From: a virus
Reading direction: 5' to 3' (one strand)
Virus record (IMG/VR): IMGVR_UViG_3300035212_000356
Location: 1 to 38,746 of that record
Length of the DNA stretch: 38,746 nucleotides
This document shows positions 16,216-25,447 of this stretch, piece after piece. The notes under the pieces were generated by a model. That model ran no database searches, was not told the DNA's origin, and was given only the letters and a program-made list of their open reading frames with translations. Every line of letters begins with the position of its first letter. The first letter of the stretch is position 1. The position numbers and the translations under genes are program-made.

Positions 16216-17565
16216 TTATTTAATTATAACTCCGTTCTTATCCCTCTTCGGAGGCTTGATTCCTTTAAATAATAGGTTAACCAAATCTTCGTCATTGTTA
16301 AGCTGAACACCAAACTTCTTAGACATCTTAGCTCTAACATTTGTCATTTCAGCCTTACTTGCTGTTGAATCAAAGTATTTGGTTTCCTTTTCAGAAGTTC
16401 CCATCGAAGTTCCGTCTGAAGAGTAACCACCTCTAACTGGAACAGAAATTCCATAAAATAACTTTCCATTATCTTCATCCCATATCAAGCCTGTTAACGG
16501 ATTACCGTTTATATCAATTCCAGGACCAGCTTTTTTCTCTATAGCTACATACTTTGTAGTATCTTTATTAAATGTGGTTGATATACCGCCAACCTGAGTA
16601 ACCCCTAAAGAAACTGGAGGTGTAATCTCTACATCATCTTTTTTACCGCTTCCGCCTCCACCACTTCTTTCTTGAAGGTCTAAAGATACAACTTCTCTAT
16701 AAGCATTTTTGTACGTCTCAATATTGTCTTTTATAAACTCTTCCTTCTCTTGTTTTGAGAAGTCTCTTGTCTTATAATCTCCTTTTTTACTTTTGTACCA
16801 TTTAGCCATAGCGGCATCGCTATTTGCCATTCCAGATACATGAGACTCTATATTATCAATAACAGTCTTATCATCCATCACATCATCAACAGTGGTAAAC
16901 ATATTTCCTTTTTTTGACTCTATTCTGCTTACTGGATTATTTTTAAGAAAAGTACTTAAATCTTTTTGCTCGTCAAATGCTAAAGGAGGATCTACTCTTG
17001 AAAGCCAAGTGTCAACAGTTTGTTTTGGAGCTAATATATCTCTAGTCCCATCCGCATTCTCGTCTCCTAATAATGTTATAAATATCTCACCATTTTCATA
17101 AGACGTAATGAAGTTTCCTTTATTGTATGAATTAAACTCCTCTATTGTTTTTGACAAATAGTCTTTGTCATATAAAGTTCCAGAAGCAAGGTCTTTTTCA
17201 AGCTTAGATACTTTCTCTTTAGCTGTTTTAGATACTGAGTTTATTTTAGCTAAATCATCAAGTCTTTTTTGAGCGCCAGATAAATCGCCAGACTGTTTTA
17301 GTTCGTAAAATTCAACCCTACCTTTTTCAGTCATCTCCCTTAACTGTTCATCTAGAGCTGGTATATTACCACCTTCGTAAACTCCATAAGTACCTAAATC
17401 TTTAGCCGCTTTTGCTTTAGCAGCTTCTTCGTCTTTTTTCTTCTTGTCTTCTAAGGCTTTTCTTTGAGCTATTTTATCAAAGGCGTCTTCAGTCATCTTA
17501 CCGAAGTCTGGACCTTGAACTTTATCTACTTGTGCGTATGTACCTACATTACCTACTACTGCCAT
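16216..17565 (-). CDS. Putative internal virion/ejection protein (449 aa)
   Basis: A 449-residue protein without a recognised catalytic motif. Residues about 20-60 are a highly charged Lys/Glu/Ala helix (AQRKALEDKKKKDEEAAKAKA), probably coiled coil; residues about 60-290 are mainly helical; a Gly-rich linker (RSGGGGSGKK) near residue 305 separates a C-terminal beta-richer domain. It sits 2 bases after the 185-residue gene stop and 23 bases before the giant gene, in the order small, medium, giant typical of podoviral ejection proteins such as T7 gp14/15/16 or P22 gp7/20/16. The role in DNA ejection is inferred from this order and composition. Confidence 0.6.
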   Translation of the reverse strand: MAVVGNVGTYAQVDKVQGPDFGKMTEDAFDKIAQRKALEDKKKKDEEAAKAKAAKDLGTYGVYEGGNIPALDEQLREMTEKGRVEFYELKQSGDLSGAQKRLDDLAKINSVSKTAKEKVSKLEKDLASGTLYDKDYLSKTIEEFNSYNKGNFITSYENGEIFITLLGDENADGTRDILAPKQTVDTWLSRVDPPLAFDEQKDLSTFLKNNPVSRIESKKGNMFTTVDDVMDDKTVIDNIESHVSGMANSDAAMAKWYKSKKGDYKTRDFSKQEKEEFIKDNIETYKNAYREVVSLDLQERSGGGGSGKKDDVEITPPVSLGVTQVGGISTTFNKDTTKYVAIEKKAGPGIDINGNPLTGLIWDEDNGKLFYGISVPVRGGYSSDGTSMGTSEKETKYFDSTASKAEMTNVRAKMSKKFGVQLNNDEDLVNLLFKGIKPPKRDKNGVIIK

Positions 17566-17567
17566 AA

Positions 17568-18125
17568 TTATTTTACCTTTGGTTTTCCAGTTAATGGATC
17601 TATCTCTTCTTTTTTAGAATCTCCCAAAGCTCCTAAACCAGAAATACCTGTTTGAGCAATCCCTCCAATTCCATCCCACATCATTTGGTTTCCTGCACTG
17701 TATTGAGAGGATAGCCCCGATATATCAGCAACCTCTCTCTGTTCTTGCATACCTCTTATTTGTGCTTGGTCTTGAGCATACATTTGATCTATTTGTTTTT
17801 GTTGCATATCTAAGTCAGCTCCAATCTGTCTTTCAACCATTTGGTTTCCAGCTTCAACTCTACCTAGACCTCCAACTAAACCTCTAACTCCAGCTCCTTG
17901 TAGTGCTCCAATCTGAGACGAAGCTAATCTTGCCTGCTCTTCTCTCTGTAAGTCAGCACCCAATGTGGATACCTGTAACCCTTCAGCTACATTGGATAAC
18001 TCTTGTCTGTTATAATTTTCTAAAGCATTTTTTGCGTCTCTCGCATCTTTTGCTCCTTTTAATGCCTGAAATCCTGAACCTAATAGTCCAATTCCTCCCA
18101 TCGCAATACTCGTAGCTGCTGCCAT
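17568..18125 (-). CDS. Putative small ejection/pilot protein (185 aa)
   Basis: A 185-residue Gly/Ala/Gln-rich protein. The N-terminus is a glycine-containing hydrophobic segment (TSIAMGGIGLLGSGFQALKG); the centre is a Gln-rich amphipathic helix (GNQMVERQIGADLDMQQKQIDQMYAQDQAQIRGMQEQRE, described here in part as residues about 92-130); a second Gly-rich segment (GIGGIAQTGISGLGALG) follows. This composition is typical of podoviral pilot proteins that insert in membranes during ejection (T7 gp14, P22 gp7). Position directly before the 449- and 3274-residue genes supports that role. No database comparison was possible. Confidence 0.6.
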   Translation of the reverse strand: MAAATSIAMGGIGLLGSGFQALKGAKDARDAKNALENYNRQELSNVAEGLQVSTLGADLQREEQARLASSQIGALQGAGVRGLVGGLGRVEAGNQMVERQIGADLDMQQKQIDQMYAQDQAQIRGMQEQREVADISGLSSQYSAGNQMMWDGIGGIAQTGISGLGALGDSKKEEIDPLTGKPKVK

Positions 18126-18129
18126 CTCT

Positions 18130-18534
18130 TTACTGTATTATTTTTATTAATTCACTTGTTCCTTTTGTCCCAACTTCAAAACCACTTTGAATGTACTTAT
18201 TAATCAATCCTTCGTGTTTTAATGATGAGAAAATAATTTTATAACCTCTTTTTCCACATTCTAAAGAAAGTTCCTCTAATAGCCTTAAAATGCCTTCTTC
18301 TCTATCTTTCTTAGATGCCTTTGGATTACTTACTACAAATTCTACCCAAGCAATGTGCGAGTTTGTATCGTAAATAAAACCACAGGCTAAATCTTCTCCA
18401 CTATCATTCTGAATCATTATACCTCCAAGACCATAGTCTGGCAAAGCAAGTAATGATGGAGCTGGAAATCTCCAGAAACTCCACCATTTTGTTAATGTAT
18501 CGTAGTCATTATTATTTAACCTTCTAACTTTCAT
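18130..18534 (-). CDS. GNAT-like acetyltransferase-type protein (134 aa)
   Basis: A 134-residue protein resembling short GNAT-fold proteins of phage structural modules. It begins RRLNNNDYDTLTKWW and contains GLGGIMIQND (strand 2-3), AWVEFVVSNP (the beta-4 core strand), and GYKIIFSSLKHEGLINKYIQSGFEVG, the typical final strand-helix-strand with the YxxxGF element. The acetyl-CoA loop (Q/RxxGxG/A) is replaced by KASKKDREEGILRLL, so acetyltransferase activity is uncertain. It lies between the tail-hub and ejection genes; similar GNAT-like genes occur in this place in other phages by recollection. A -7 promoter element lies only 4 bases before its ATG. Confidence 0.65.
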   Translation of the reverse strand: MKVRRLNNNDYDTLTKWWSFWRFPAPSLLALPDYGLGGIMIQNDSGEDLACGFIYDTNSHIAWVEFVVSNPKASKKDREEGILRLLEELSLECGKRGYKIIFSSLKHEGLINKYIQSGFEVGTKGTSELIKIIQ

Positions 18535-18538
18535 TTAG

Positions 18539-18546
18539 CAAAGATA
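18539..18546 (-). promoter_or_regulatory. Bacteroidota -7 promoter element before ejection module
   Basis: On the minus strand TATCTTTG, continuing as CTAAATG, matches TAnnTTTG. It lies in the 19-base gap after the 1470-residue gene. The nearest upstream TTTG is only 12 bases away, short of the usual spacing. If used, transcription would begin at or next to the ATG (18534), giving a leaderless or nearly leaderless message for the GNAT-like and ejection genes. Confidence 0.4.
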
Positions 18547-18553
18547 AATGTTT

Positions 18554-21500
18554 TTATTCAAATGATTTTGATATCTCAGCGTTAACAGCATATATCTCAG
18601 ACTTGTTAGGAGAGCTTAAAGTTCCCATAACATTCATGTAGTACCCTAATAACCCAGAGGTTTCAACGCTTTGAGATTTTACAGATAGTATGAAGTCACC
18701 TACAGCTAAGTTATTTACTTGATTTAGCGTTAAGGTGTGTAGTTGTTCAACTCCAACAACCTCTATATCTTGTATAATACCAATGAACTCCATGTCTTGA
18801 TTGTAAACAAAATCTCCTATACTAACAATTGTAGATACGATTGATCCGACAACAACCTCAAGTCCATTTATTGAAGACACATTACCAATACCAGCCGAAG
18901 ACAATGTTGCAGTGTCAACACTTGTTTGATTACCTCTTATGTATGCATAATACACACCCTCTTTCTTTTGAAAGTCAGAGGCATTTATGTATCCATTTTG
19001 AAGGTCCGTATAAACTGATATATCCCAAGCACTATCCCCTTCTGTAGAGATGGTCTTAAATAACTTTCTAGTAGAAGGCTCTTGAGAGAAGTTTATGTTG
19101 AAACTACTATTTACGCTTGTATTGTAAAAGCGATTATACACTCCTCTATTGTGTAAGTACACTCCTCCTTCTTTAAATGTTATGAATTCATTATTAAGTT
19201 TAATCATTGAGTCAGGATTGTAAGACACTTTAGTTAAGAATCCTCCAGCCTCATCAGAGTATAACCATGTAACATATTCATCCCCATTGTACTTTATGTT
19301 TAAAACATAGGTGTCATAGAACGAGTCATAACTCCCTATTATATTATTTATTGTATTGTCTCTAAACAACTTCTTGAAGTAGTCAGTCATTCCCTTCTTA
19401 GAAATCTCCTCCAATCCATTAGAATCGTTTAGTCTCATTACAGTACCTCTTTTTGTGTCTGTAAAAAATTTATTAGTTCCGTAGTCTACAAAACTCTCAG
19501 GATGAAATGAAATACCATAGTCGCCAGCGTAAATAACTTGTTGACCTAAAACACTCTCTATCCTTGATAAGTTGGTTGTGGCATCTGTATTATATAACAA
19601 ATCCTTTCCATAAAGAACCTTACTAACTCTGTCCTCTTGAATTACGAGTAGGTCTGTTTGGTCTGAAGATAATCTAACTATTGGTCCATACCTCTTCTCT
19701 AAGTCATCCTTGTAGTTTGCTAACGAAAGGTTAAATTCGTTCAATCTATTTACGTTTGTGCTTTCTTGATAAACACCAGAGTACGTTAAATCTGCGTACC
19801 TATGAACCTGTCTATACACATCTTCACTCACTGCATTTATAGCATAGTCTAGATTTAAGAAGTTTGTAGTCATCTCATCTCTAACAGATATACTTTCAAC
19901 ACCATTACCGAAACAATAGCAATTAAACACATCATTTAATGTGTGAGTTGTGAATTGATACTGACCATTATTTATTACATAAGTTCTAGGAGTTTCTATA
20001 TAAACATTGTTGTCACTATCTAATGGTATTGTTTCAAATACAGGTATATTAGATCGAGTAACATATATATTTGTTCTTGTTCTTATGTTTCTTTGACCAT
20101 CTCTAGATGTTCTAGCTCTAAACGATATTTGAGTTCTACCAGATGGACCAGCAGTCCACTCGTAATCAACCTTTACATCTCCTTCTGCTGCAAACTTTTG
20201 ATAAGCATTAGATGGCTCGATTATATCTTCGAATACAGCTCTAAAATCAGCATAATCTCTTGTTAATAAATATTCTTGATCTATGTTGTTGAAAAAAGTT
20301 CTATCTCCTCTAGCTCTATTACAATAAGCTACAATCCTTAATACATTGCCAGCTGTAAAAGCAAGTGGCGTTCCAATTGGAATCTCTATTTTTGCTGAAG
20401 GTATATAATAAGGGTATAAATAATCTTCTCTAGCCGTCTGTAAAAACTCCAAAAAATCATCTTCAGAAACCCTTAAATCAAAACCGCCTGCTTTTACCTT
20501 AAAGAAAAACCCACTGTCTGAACCTTCTACTATTTCATCTTTATCATAAAACTTAGCCTCTAATACCTTTACTTTTACATAGTTACCTAATGGTCCGTTT
20601 AAATCACTTTTTACTACAAGATAATCACCATCTTTTACTTTATTTCTATTGTCCCCTACAAGCTCTAAGTAAGAAAATAAATCTACATTATACACTTTCT
20701 TTGTGAATATAGTATCATACTTATCTCTATTGTATTTCACAGCAAATTTATAGTATTTAGCCCAACTAGGTGGTGTTCCAGTGGTTGTAACTTTTAATAC
20801 GTTTTGAGTTACAGAATCGTCAGACTCTACATATACGCTGTTGTTCTTTGAGTCTATTACAGTTGTCTTTCTTCCTTTATCGTCTAAGAACACCATACCA
20901 ACCTCATAGTCTCTTGAAGAGTGCATACTTGTAAATAACGTTCCTAATGAATATGATATTAATACACCTTCGCATAAAAGGTAATCTATTTTCTCCTCTA
21001 AATCACCACTTCCAGACTCTTCTATATCTATTGTTCTATTTGGTATTATTAAGTTTAGTACATTTGTGGTAGGATTAAAACTGGTTAATAACGGATCAAC
21101 AACAACATTAATAGCTCCAGGTAAATTTGAATCTGCTAGTGCTAATTGTGTTGAAAAAAAAGTCTCAAGTTGAGATATAAAGTTAGAGTTTGTTATGAAA
21201 TCCTCTTTAGTTAAGTAAGTTCCATTAACTGTATATGGAAACGTATATAAATTAGGATTATCTATAGGTGGCAATAAATCATTTGGAGAGAAATAACTCC
21301 TTATGTCAAATTCAAATAATATTTGTGTTCCATCTATAATTGGTATATTTGTAAAATCAATATCTAAAGACTTTTTATTTATAATATTATCATCATTAGA
21401 GAATAATTGATAGTAATTATCTGTATCAAAACCTTTTTGAGAATAAGTGAAACCATCTCCTTTCACTAATCTAAACAATATTTCAGACTTAAATAATGAA

Positions 21501-22966
21501 GGATTGTCAGAATCCGATGTAAATGAAACCGTTTTTGATTCTCCTGGTAGAATTTCAAAATTACTTCCTGGAGTTAAAGTTAAGCTTCCTACCATTGGAA
21601 TGTCGTAATCAGAAATACCACTAGGCACTACTCTTACGACAGTTCCGCTTTCAAAAACAAAATTAACATTAAAAGAAGATTCTGAATATGTAGGTTCTTT
21701 ATTTACATTATAATATATCCTTATATATACAGGATATGTTTCTGGATTAGATAGCGTAGCTATGTTAGTTGTATAGTTAATAGAAATTCCTAATCCACTA
21801 TTTATTACAATAGCATCATCTGAAACACCCCATATATCTACAAGAGATGGTACTTCATAAGGAGCTTCGTAACTTCCAACTTCCTCTATATCTAACGTAT
21901 TAATAGTTTGACTATCATAATCAACTGAAAAATCAATCATAGAATCTATATCTCTACCTTCTATGAAGTTACCATAAACCAACCTATTACCTATCCTTGC
22001 TTGAGTATAAGCACTCAATGGCACGTTATCGAAACTTCTAAAAAATTCATTCTCAGACAATACATTATAAACCTTATAGTTTTCAAATAAGTAAGATTTA
22101 TTAAAGTTATTAGCCCACCCCTCATCTGCTTTATTTAATTTAATGATAGAGTAAACATTATTGTTGTTAGATAGTTTAAAAACTAACTCTATTATCTCTA
22201 CCTCTCTTGGTCCTGTATTGAATGATATTTGATAAGCCCTAGATATATTCTCCATAGCTAAATTAGTTGATGTGTCTAAATCAACATTAAAACTGCCTGG
22301 AGTAAATGCATAAGGACTCCAGGAAGAAAACGAAGAGTAGTAGCCATCTGCATATCTATATCTGTAAGCGAATGATAAGAATTTATCTCTAAGGAATCCT
22401 GCAAAATCAACATTTGTAGATTGAACTTGAGTTACACTTGGAGCAAAAATAGGAGAAGGTTTCATTACAGACACTTCGTCTTCTGTAAATCCATTCACTG
22501 CATAGGTCTTAGCTTTTTCAATACCAACTATTCTAGGAGGATTTAATCCATCTGTCCAAGACAACAAAGACTCTCCTTCTACACTAACAAATATGTCAGA
22601 GTGAGATATTCTGTAGTTCAAATCAAAGTTTAATACTCCAGTATTTGCTGTTGACTTAAGAAGTATCTCTATTGAACTATTTGATAAATTATATTGAGCA
22701 ACGTAATCGTAGGTATTTGAGTGAGCAAAAAAGAATATCCTTTCGTTACTATCATCGGCAATACTACCTATAACAACAGCTGTAGTATCATTCAAACTAT
22801 TTGACAATATATTTCCAACTACATTCTTTCCAACGCCTAAAGAGCTTCCGTCTTCAGATGTAACCATGAAATTCACAGCATCAGTCATAACCCCATTAGG
22901 AGTTAATCTTTCATCTAAATCTTTATCAACTGTTGCCTTGAGGAAATTATTTTGAATTTTAGCCAT
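18554..22966 (-). CDS. Stabilisation/tail-hub protein of crAss-like type (1470 aa)
   Basis: A very large, beta-rich structural protein. Its N-terminus (KIQNNFLKATVDKDLDERLTP...DAVNFMVTSEDGSSLGVGKN) matches the opening of phage stabilisation proteins of crAss-like and P22 gp10-like type: a statement of N..F..G..D.D..L followed by repeated strands and a propeller-like body. Many short Tyr/Asn/Asp-rich strand segments continue to the end. It follows the two ring/neck-type genes, as expected for a protein that seals the connector and forms the tail hub or muzzle. At 1470 residues it is on the large side. Not enzymatic by sequence. Transcribed from the -7 element at 24574 with the ring genes. Confidence 0.75.
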   Translation of the reverse strand: MAKIQNNFLKATVDKDLDERLTPNGVMTDAVNFMVTSEDGSSLGVGKNVVGNILSNSLNDTTAVVIGSIADDSNERIFFFAHSNTYDYVAQYNLSNSSIEILLKSTANTGVLNFDLNYRISHSDIFVSVEGESLLSWTDGLNPPRIVGIEKAKTYAVNGFTEDEVSVMKPSPIFAPSVTQVQSTNVDFAGFLRDKFLSFAYRYRYADGYYSSFSSWSPYAFTPGSFNVDLDTSTNLAMENISRAYQISFNTGPREVEIIELVFKLSNNNNVYSIIKLNKADEGWANNFNKSYLFENYKVYNVLSENEFFRSFDNVPLSAYTQARIGNRLVYGNFIEGRDIDSMIDFSVDYDSQTINTLDIEEVGSYEAPYEVPSLVDIWGVSDDAIVINSGLGISINYTTNIATLSNPETYPVYIRIYYNVNKEPTYSESSFNVNFVFESGTVVRVVPSGISDYDIPMVGSLTLTPGSNFEILPGESKTVSFTSDSDNPSLFKSEILFRLVKGDGFTYSQKGFDTDNYYQLFSNDDNIINKKSLDIDFTNIPIIDGTQILFEFDIRSYFSPNDLLPPIDNPNLYTFPYTVNGTYLTKEDFITNSNFISQLETFFSTQLALADSNLPGAINVVVDPLLTSFNPTTNVLNLIIPNRTIDIEESGSGDLEEKIDYLLCEGVLISYSLGTLFTSMHSSRDYEVGMVFLDDKGRKTTVIDSKNNSVYVESDDSVTQNVLKVTTTGTPPSWAKYYKFAVKYNRDKYDTIFTKKVYNVDLFSYLELVGDNRNKVKDGDYLVVKSDLNGPLGNYVKVKVLEAKFYDKDEIVEGSDSGFFFKVKAGGFDLRVSEDDFLEFLQTAREDYLYPYYIPSAKIEIPIGTPLAFTAGNVLRIVAYCNRARGDRTFFNNIDQEYLLTRDYADFRAVFEDIIEPSNAYQKFAAEGDVKVDYEWTAGPSGRTQISFRARTSRDGQRNIRTRTNIYVTRSNIPVFETIPLDSDNNVYIETPRTYVINNGQYQFTTHTLNDVFNCYCFGNGVESISVRDEMTTNFLNLDYAINAVSEDVYRQVHRYADLTYSGVYQESTNVNRLNEFNLSLANYKDDLEKRYGPIVRLSSDQTDLLVIQEDRVSKVLYGKDLLYNTDATTNLSRIESVLGQQVIYAGDYGISFHPESFVDYGTNKFFTDTKRGTVMRLNDSNGLEEISKKGMTDYFKKLFRDNTINNIIGSYDSFYDTYVLNIKYNGDEYVTWLYSDEAGGFLTKVSYNPDSMIKLNNEFITFKEGGVYLHNRGVYNRFYNTSVNSSFNINFSQEPSTRKLFKTISTEGDSAWDISVYTDLQNGYINASDFQKKEGVYYAYIRGNQTSVDTATLSSAGIGNVSSINGLEVVVGSIVSTIVSIGDFVYNQDMEFIGIIQDIEVVGVEQLHTLTLNQVNNLAVGDFILSVKSQSVETSGLLGYYMNVMGTLSSPNKSEIYAVNAEISKSFE

Positions 22967-22975
22967 ATCTTTATT

Positions 22976-23833
22976 TTATTTTAACCATTTTCCTCTACCC
23001 TTAAGTAGAATTAGTAATTCAGTTCCCTTAGCCTCCATTAGTCTGATTCTGGTATTCTGTAGTTCGCTATAGTAGTCTTTTTTAGCTCTATTGACAATAT
23101 ACTCTTGAACACCGTACTTGTTACTCAATAACATGTATCTAACGTAGTTGTATAAACTTTGTTCTGCAAATTTATGTACCTGAACTTCATCACCATTATT
23201 ATATTCAAGACCATCAGAGATATATTCTAAGACAATAACCCTAGTTCCTATATTTGAAGAGAAAGACATAACTCCCTTTCTTTTATCTATAGTAAAGTAT
23301 CCGTTTCTGTTTTGGTTTGTTTCAATACCAAACCTTGGAGTGTCATTAAAATCACGTCTCTCATTCTCCTCTGAAAAATTAAGAGAGCTATATTTTTTAA
23401 ATGTTTCTGTTTCGTTAGCCTCTAATGGATAACCATTCTCATCAAAAAGTATATTGTATAAGTGGTCTTGTAGGTAAGCAGTTCCAATTAGTGTTCTCGT
23501 GTCTTTCGATAATGTTCTTAAAAGACCGTCATCACCTAACACAGAAACCCTAACATAAGAAACGAAATCTCCTGGAAGAGTAAGCAATAAAGTATCACTC
23601 AATTCAACCTCCATAACCTTTACCTCTTTTACTGAGTCGTAGTTAAACTCTTGAATACCTCTCTTCATGTGAGACAGCACATTATATCTCTTTACGTTTG
23701 ATAAAAGTCTATCATCTCCAATATAGTTAAGCATAAAGTTATCTACAAGCTGAGATAGTGTTATATACTGATAGTTTCCCCAATTAGATTCGTTTGAATA
23801 ATAATTAATAGGAGGTAGTATTTGGTTACTCAT
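22976..23833 (-). CDS. Neck/ring (tail tubular-like) protein (285 aa)
   Basis: A 285-residue structural protein resembling the ring or adaptor proteins of crAss-like phages. N-terminal helices (TLSQLVDNFMLNYIGDDRLLSNVKRYNVLSHMKRGIQEFNYDS, residues about 26-68, of adaptor type) precede a beta domain (LLLTLPGDFVSYVRVSVLGDDG) and a C-terminal helix pair (HKFAEQSLYNYVRYMLLSNKYG). The LPxDFVxYVRV segment is typical of podoviral adaptor or tail-tubular-A-type proteins. It lies between another neck protein and the stabilisation protein, with a 9-base gap to the latter. Confidence 0.7.
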   Translation of the reverse strand: MSNQILPPINYYSNESNWGNYQYITLSQLVDNFMLNYIGDDRLLSNVKRYNVLSHMKRGIQEFNYDSVKEVKVMEVELSDTLLLTLPGDFVSYVRVSVLGDDGLLRTLSKDTRTLIGTAYLQDHLYNILFDENGYPLEANETETFKKYSSLNFSEENERRDFNDTPRFGIETNQNRNGYFTIDKRKGVMSFSSNIGTRVIVLEYISDGLEYNNGDEVQVHKFAEQSLYNYVRYMLLSNKYGVQEYIVNRAKKDYYSELQNTRIRLMEAKGTELLILLKGRGKWLK

Positions 23834-23849
23834 TTTTCTCTTTTATTTT

Positions 23850-24548
23850 TTATAATTGTTCATTATTGACGTTCATTCCTTCCATGATTTGAGTTGCCTG
23901 AACAACATCAGCCTCTCTAATTTGAATACCACAATAAGAAAGTATCTTTATAACTATCTCATTAAACATAGATGTTGGAAGTTCAAAATCTTGGTAGTCT
24001 CCTGCTGTTGGATTGAACAATGGATTTCCTGCTACAACCGAATAGGTCCATTTAGGTTGAATAGGTTTTCTAATATATGTAGCGTTAAAATCTACAACAG
24101 CAAGTCCTATTGGATATATCTTATATTGACCTCCTATGTTAATAAAAACAGGGTAAGATGATGATGGAGCTATTAAATCATTATTAAGCATCTTATTTAT
24201 CTCCAATTTACTAACCTCTTCTACATCAACCCCACTATAATCTAAATTTATTAACCTATAAAATGTAGAATCATCTATATAGTATAGACCTCCATCACTT
24301 AATACATTGCTCTCAATTTTAGTAAATATATCGATAACCTCTCTGATGTGTTTTGGTATGTCGGAGTATTCTGAATTATAAAGCCTATTATTTTGCTTCA
24401 CAATAGACTTAGAGTACTTGTGGAATAAATCCTCAAACAACCCCATTTGAGCCAACTCAGCATACATATTAAACTCTGTTGGAGTTATATATCCTCTTGA
24501 CTCTTTATTTAATATTGACAGTACTGTTGTGTATACCTGATTTATCAT
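23850..24548 (-). CDS. Head-tail connector/ring protein (232 aa)
   Basis: A 232-residue protein that is the first gene of the neck/tail unit. Residues 1-40 form a helical opening (VYTTVLSILNKESRGYITPTEFNMYAELAQM) typical of crAss-like ring proteins, followed by a mixed alpha/beta body with YPVFINIGGQYKIYPIG and IRKPIQPKWTYSV, and a final helix (SMFNEIVIKILSYCGIQIREADVVQ). The segment RKPIxPxW is common in these connector proteins. Start ATG lies 25 bases after the -7 element at 24574. The exact ring (portal-proximal or distal) cannot be told from sequence alone. Confidence 0.68.
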   Translation of the reverse strand: MINQVYTTVLSILNKESRGYITPTEFNMYAELAQMGLFEDLFHKYSKSIVKQNNRLYNSEYSDIPKHIREVIDIFTKIESNVLSDGGLYYIDDSTFYRLINLDYSGVDVEEVSKLEINKMLNNDLIAPSSSYPVFINIGGQYKIYPIGLAVVDFNATYIRKPIQPKWTYSVVAGNPLFNPTAGDYQDFELPTSMFNEIVIKILSYCGIQIREADVVQATQIMEGMNVNNEQL

Positions 24549-24573
24549 CTTTTTTTTGTAAGAAAATTATTTG

Positions 24574-24581
24574 CAAAGATA
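24574..24581 (-). promoter_or_regulatory. Promoter for neck/tail unit (TATCTTTG)
   Basis: TATCTTTGCAAATA on the minus strand is an exact Bacteroidota -7 element. TTTG lies upstream at 24605-24608 with a 23-base spacer, at the edge of the accepted -33 range. This -33 candidate falls inside the loop of the terminator hairpin of the preceding gene. The element is 25 bases before the 232-residue gene. Confidence 0.72.
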
Positions 24582-24587
24582 CAAAAT

Positions 24588-24626
24588 AAAAAAATAGTCC
24601 CCTGCAAACTAAATTACAGAGGACTA
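24588..24626 (-). terminator. Rho-independent terminator of the 253-residue gene
   Basis: A 10-base stem (24595-24604 with 24617-24626) and 12-base loop, followed on the minus strand by seven T (24588-24594). The one non-Watson-Crick position is C/A on the plus strand but a U-G wobble in minus-strand RNA, so the hairpin is stronger in the direction of the late genes. Confidence 0.85.
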
Positions 24627-24653
24627 ATATAAAATGTAATTTATAGCTTTAAA

Positions 24654-25415
24654 TTACTTTAATTTAGAATTTGCATACTGCATGAACTTTTCACCTTCGT
24701 CAGTTTGTCTAATCCATCTCGCAAAAGCATTGTACTTGTCAGACTCATCAAATGGAACTCTACATAATAAAGTATCTCCGCTATAGAAGGCATTGTCTTT
24801 GAATTGAGTGACATTTAAATCATGACATCTAACAGCAAAACCTTTTAACTCAGTTAAGTCGTCAGAAGCTAAGTGAATGAAGTTTACTGGATTTTGTTTA
24901 GCATACATCAACACATCTCTCTTAACCTCAGATGTTTTTCTAGACAACACACCATTTCCAAATAAAGCCAATGCAATACTCTCTAACTTGTCAGTTGGAA
25001 GTTCCATTACAATGTTTAATGCTTCAAGTTCTTTTTGAATGCTGTCAACTTGTTCTTCTGCTTTCTCTTCTGGTCTTAACTCTTCAAAGATAGATCCGTT
25101 TGAAGGATGAATTGATAATAATTCTTGTAACTGAGGATTATCTCTTTTTACAATTAATTTACCATTAACAAAAACAATAGGATCTACTAATACATCCCCT
25201 GTTTGTTCGTCTTGATAAATACTCGTTTGATTACTAGCGTAACATAAAGACCTAAGTCTATTTAGCTCCTTATCAAAGAATTGCAAGGGCGCTCCTTTTT
25301 TGTGTCTACTTCTTAAGAAGTATTGAATTGGTGTGTGCTTTAATAACAACACATACGTTCTGTCTTTGTCAGTTTCTAGCTCCGCTACAACTGCTTTTTT
25401 AATTGCTCTAGCCAT
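24654..25415 (-). CDS. Conserved virion-module protein downstream of capsid gene (253 aa)
   Basis: A 253-residue protein of a type often found directly after the major capsid gene in Bacteroidota and marine phages. Recognisable elements are TYVLLLKHTPIQYFLRSRHKKG, RSLCYASNQTSIYQDEQTG, IVFVNGKLIVKRDNPQLQELLSIHPSNG and a C-terminal segment with KRDVLMYAKQNPVNFI. Function is not established; auxiliary capsid or head completion is the usual guess. It is the only gene between two terminators and has its own -7 element 24 bases before the ATG, so it is probably expressed as a single-gene unit. Confidence 0.65.
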   Translation of the reverse strand: MARAIKKAVVAELETDKDRTYVLLLKHTPIQYFLRSRHKKGAPLQFFDKELNRLRSLCYASNQTSIYQDEQTGDVLVDPIVFVNGKLIVKRDNPQLQELLSIHPSNGSIFEELRPEEKAEEQVDSIQKELEALNIVMELPTDKLESIALALFGNGVLSRKTSEVKRDVLMYAKQNPVNFIHLASDDLTELKGFAVRCHDLNVTQFKDNAFYSGDTLLCRVPFDESDKYNAFARWIRQTDEGEKFMQYANSKLK

Positions 25416-25439
25416 AATTTAATTTAATTTTAATTTTTG

Positions 25440-25447
25440 CAAAGGTA
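25440..25447 (-). promoter_or_regulatory. Promoter for the single-gene cassette (TACCTTTG)
   Basis: TACCTTTGCAAAAATT on the minus strand matches TAnnTTTG and shares the downstream CAAA with three of the other four sites. It lies 24 bases before the ATG of the 253-residue gene. Upstream, the T-tract of the capsid-gene terminator ends in TTTG (25462-25465), but the spacer is only 14 bases, so the -33 element is poor. Confidence 0.6.
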
